A DNA stretch of 64,000 nt from Verrucomicrobiales bacterium (GTDB lineage Bacteria > Verrucomicrobiota > Verrucomicrobiia > Methylacidiphilales > JAAUTS01): contig JAIRPN010000004.1 of assembly GCA_031256975.1 (NCBI GenBank), positions 124,001-188,000 on the forward strand. Direction: 5' to 3'. Of the stretch, positions 62,407 to 64,000 are shown one piece after another; the stretch's first letter is position 1, and each line of letters begins with the position of its first letter. Under the pieces are notes generated by a model. That model did no database searches and was not told the origin of the DNA. It saw only the letters and a program-made list of their open reading frames with translations. The position numbers and the translations under genes are program-made.

Positions 62407-63808
62407 AAACCTCGACCGGTTCCTCGACTTCCCAGCTGTATTTCATCACCTCGCGGAAGTTCTGGTTCTTGCGGTAGAGGGCCAGCTTATTGCGCAGGGT
62501 GCGCAGGCTGATGCCCAGCAACTTGCTGGCATGGGTGCGATTGCCACCGCAGCGTTCCAAGGCGCGGATGATCGCGTCACGCTCAATGTCTTCCAGATTG
62601 AGCAATTGCCCGCTTGATTCGGTCGCCCCCAATTCATCCTGCAAGACCGGCAAATCCTCGTCACTGAGATTCTCCCCGTCGGCAGCCAGGATCACCGCCC
62701 GTTCCAGCGCGTTTTGCAATTCGCGCACGTTGCCCGGCCAGTTGTACGCCTTGATCCGCAACACCGCTTCCTTGCCCAGGCGGCGGATCTTCTTGCCGTG
62801 TTTGCGGGAAAATTCCAGCATGAAAGTCTCGGCCAGCCTGACCACGTCATCTCCGCGCTCACGCAGGGGCGGCAGCTGGATCGGCACCACATTCAGGCGG
62901 TAAAACAAGTCCTCGCGGAAACGCCCCTGTTTGACCTCGCGTTGCAAGTCACGGTTGGTGGTGGCGATCACCCGCACGTCAACCTTAATGGTCTTGTTGC
63001 CGCCGACCCGCTCGAATTCACGCTCCTGCAGGACACGCAACAGCTTCACTTGCAGATCGGGCGGGATTTCCGAGATTTCATCCAGCAGCAAGGTGCCCCC
63101 ATTGGCGAGTTCGAAACGCCCCTCGCGACGCTGGATCGCCCCGGTAAACGCGCCCTTCTCATGGCCGAAGAATTCGCTTTCCAGCAGGTTGGCGGGAATC
63201 GCGGCGCAATTGACACGGATGAACGGCTTGCCGTTGCGCAAGCTTTGTTCGTGCAGGGCCTGCGCCACCACTTCCTTGCCGGTGCCGCTCTCGCCCTGGA
63301 TCAATACCGTGGCATCCGTGCTGCCCAGCCGTTCCACCCATTGCTTGACGCGCAACATGGCCGGGCAGGTTCCCCAACTGACCAAGCGGGCCTGACGCTC
63401 CGCCACTTCACCGCGCAAATAGTGGTTCTCCGCCTGCAGCGCCATGACTTGGCGCAAGCGGCTGAGCGCCACTTCCAACCGTGAAATGTCGATCGGTTTG
63501 ACCAGATAATCGAACACCCCGATGCGCAACGCTTCCACTGCCGAATCCATGCTGCCAAACCCGGTGATCAGCATGGTGTGCAATTGCGGATTGGAACTGC
63601 GGATGGAGCGCAGGAATTCCAACCCGCTGCCGTCGCGCAATTTGAGGTCGCAAATGACCAGATCGAAACTTTCCTCCTTCAGCGCGGTCTTCGCCTGGGC
63701 TATGGATTCCACCCCCAGCGCGGCATAATCCATCTCGCGCAGAAATTCCGTCATCAACCCCCGCACTGAACTTTCATCATCAACGACCAAGATACGTTCC
63801 AACTTCAT
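62405..63808 (-). CDS. NtrC-family sigma-54-dependent response regulator
   Basis: 467 residues. Receiver domain (1-120) with Asp in DLVICDLKLRDGSG; AAA+ domain with Walker A GESGTGKEVVAQ, the sigma-54 contact loop GAFTGA, and LLDEISEIPPDLQ; a Fis-type HTH near 420-460 (CGGNRTHASKLLGISLRTLRN). Activates sigma-54 promoters when phosphorylated. The cognate kinase is not in the window. Its stop overlaps the inverted-repeat arm at 62294-62406. Confidence 0.97.
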   Translation of the reverse strand: MKLERILVVDDESSVRGLMTEFLREMDYAALGVESIAQAKTALKEESFDLVICDLKLRDGSGLEFLRSIRSSNPQLHTMLITGFGSMDSAVEALRIGVFDYLVKPIDISRLEVALSRLRQVMALQAENHYLRGEVAERQARLVSWGTCPAMLRVKQWVERLGSTDATVLIQGESGTGKEVVAQALHEQSLRNGKPFIRVNCAAIPANLLESEFFGHEKGAFTGAIQRREGRFELANGGTLLLDEISEIPPDLQVKLLRVLQEREFERVGGNKTIKVDVRVIATTNRDLQREVKQGRFREDLFYRLNVVPIQLPPLRERGDDVVRLAETFMLEFSRKHGKKIRRLGKEAVLRIKAYNWPGNVRELQNALERAVILAADGENLSDEDLPVLQDELGATESSGQLLNLEDIERDAIIRALERCGGNRTHASKLLGISLRTLRNKLALYRKNQNFREVMKYSWEVEEPVEV

Positions 63809-63869
63809 TGGCTACTCCCCACTGGGCAAATATTTCCCACTTGCCACGGAATTGCAAGTTGCAATCCTG

Positions 63870-64000
63870 ATGACAGCGACTTTATTCACAGCAATGAAAT
63901 CACTGCCGATCCGATCCGCATTTGCCGGTAAGTCCTATCCTGCCGACCGCAAGGAGCTGCTTTCCCGGTTCCAACAGTACATCGAACCCCATGCCACCGG
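63870..64000 (+). CDS. Memo / AmmeMemoRadiSam protein B family, 5' part
   Basis: Runs off the right edge. From ATG 63870 (or 63894) the reading gives LPIRSAFAGKSYPADRKELL and QQYIEPHA. The form R-x-A-x-A-G-x-Y-P-x-D is the N-terminal signature of the Memo-like family, which often occurs with a radical-SAM protein (AmmeMemoRadiSam system). It is divergent from the NtrC-family gene, 61 bp apart. Only about 43 residues are visible, so the call rests on this motif. Confidence 0.75.
   Translation, partial: MTATLFTAMKSLPIRSAFAGKSYPADRKELLSRFQQYIEPHAT

Noticed and set aside
63831-63869. Sigma-54 promoter upstream of the Memo-like gene
   Set aside because: A TTGCCAC...TTGCA stretch looks tempting beside an NtrC-family gene, but the required GG at -24 is missing at the right spacing.
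1-64000. tRNA or rRNA genes
   Set aside because: I looked for T-loop and anticodon-stem patterns and for conserved 16S/23S strings in the gaps and saw none.

Overview
The window is an ordinary chromosomal segment of a heterotrophic, respiring Gram-negative bacterium. It is most likely a Verrucomicrobiota (PVC group) member. The grounds are a long-form HisG, a 34-residue AURKAIP1/COX24-like basic protein, a PEP-CTERM/exosortase-type CAAX protease homologue, a periplasmic-sensor NarL-type two-component pair beside a GH2 enzyme, GYF_2 membrane proteins, many lipoproteins or secreted proteins, and poor Shine-Dalgarno use. The lineage is inferred from gene content only. No rRNA, tRNA, prophage, transposase or CRISPR array was recognised.

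Layout. 1-5 kb: 5' part of an M50 protease, thrS without a TGS domain, and a large secreted HEAT-like protein. 5-9 kb: a DUF2752 protein, two overlapping GYF_2 membrane proteins, hemB, a small Cys-rich protein, a CxxC protein and a Fur-family regulator preceded by a strong dyad. 9-15 kb: a complete 2-oxoglutarate dehydrogenase operon (sucA-sucB-lpd). 15-19.5 kb, minus strand: guaB-hom-thrC. 19.5-23.3 kb: CAAX protease homologue, hisG, the 34-aa basic protein, two terminator-like hairpins and a secreted TPR protein. 23.3-30.5 kb, minus strand: three-gene transhydrogenase (pntAA-pntAB-pntB), an aminotransferase and gcvP. 30.6-33.2 kb: small membrane proteins, an EVE protein and a HAD phosphatase. 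33.2-41.7 kb, minus strand: nuoB-C-D-(BamE-like lipoprotein)-E-F-G-H followed by a MidA/NDUFAF7-like methyltransferase. nuoA and nuoI-N are absent here. 41.9-51.4 kb: CE7 esterase, Sel1 protein, yeast-FCY1-like deaminase, CNNM/CorC protein, left-handed beta-helix protein, beta-propeller protein and an S55 (SpoIVB-type) protease. 51.4-64 kb: a decayed GxxExxY gene inside inverted repeats, hemL, a response regulator and histidine kinase divergent from a GH2 beta-mannosidase-like enzyme, a 22-bp AT-rich tandem array, a hypothetical gene, rph, hemN, an NtrC-family regulator and the start of a Memo-family gene.

The strongest unexplained signals are not genes. (1) The heptamer RTTAGCG/CGCTAAY occurs about 113 times by hand count, against about 15 expected from base composition. 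It is balanced on both strands, found in coding and non-coding DNA, and sharply patchy: dense at 2.7-36 kb and 48-53 kb, absent from 53.2-64 kb. In several genes it supplies the stop codon or sits next to the start codon. It behaves like an uptake-sequence, HIP1-type or other chromosome-wide recognition word. (2) A 198-bp AT-rich array at 58837-59034 is a strict 11/22-bp periodic repeat ending at the start of a hypothetical gene. (3) Several families of small inverted-repeat elements sit directly at stop codons. One is nested inside another, and one contains a GxxExxY gene remnant, which suggests non-autonomous mobile elements.

Metabolically the genes support aerobic respiration (complex I, OGDH, transhydrogenase), tetrapyrrole synthesis from glutamate (hemL, hemB, hemN), threonine, histidine and purine synthesis, glycine cleavage, and polysaccharide degradation (CE7 esterase, GH2).
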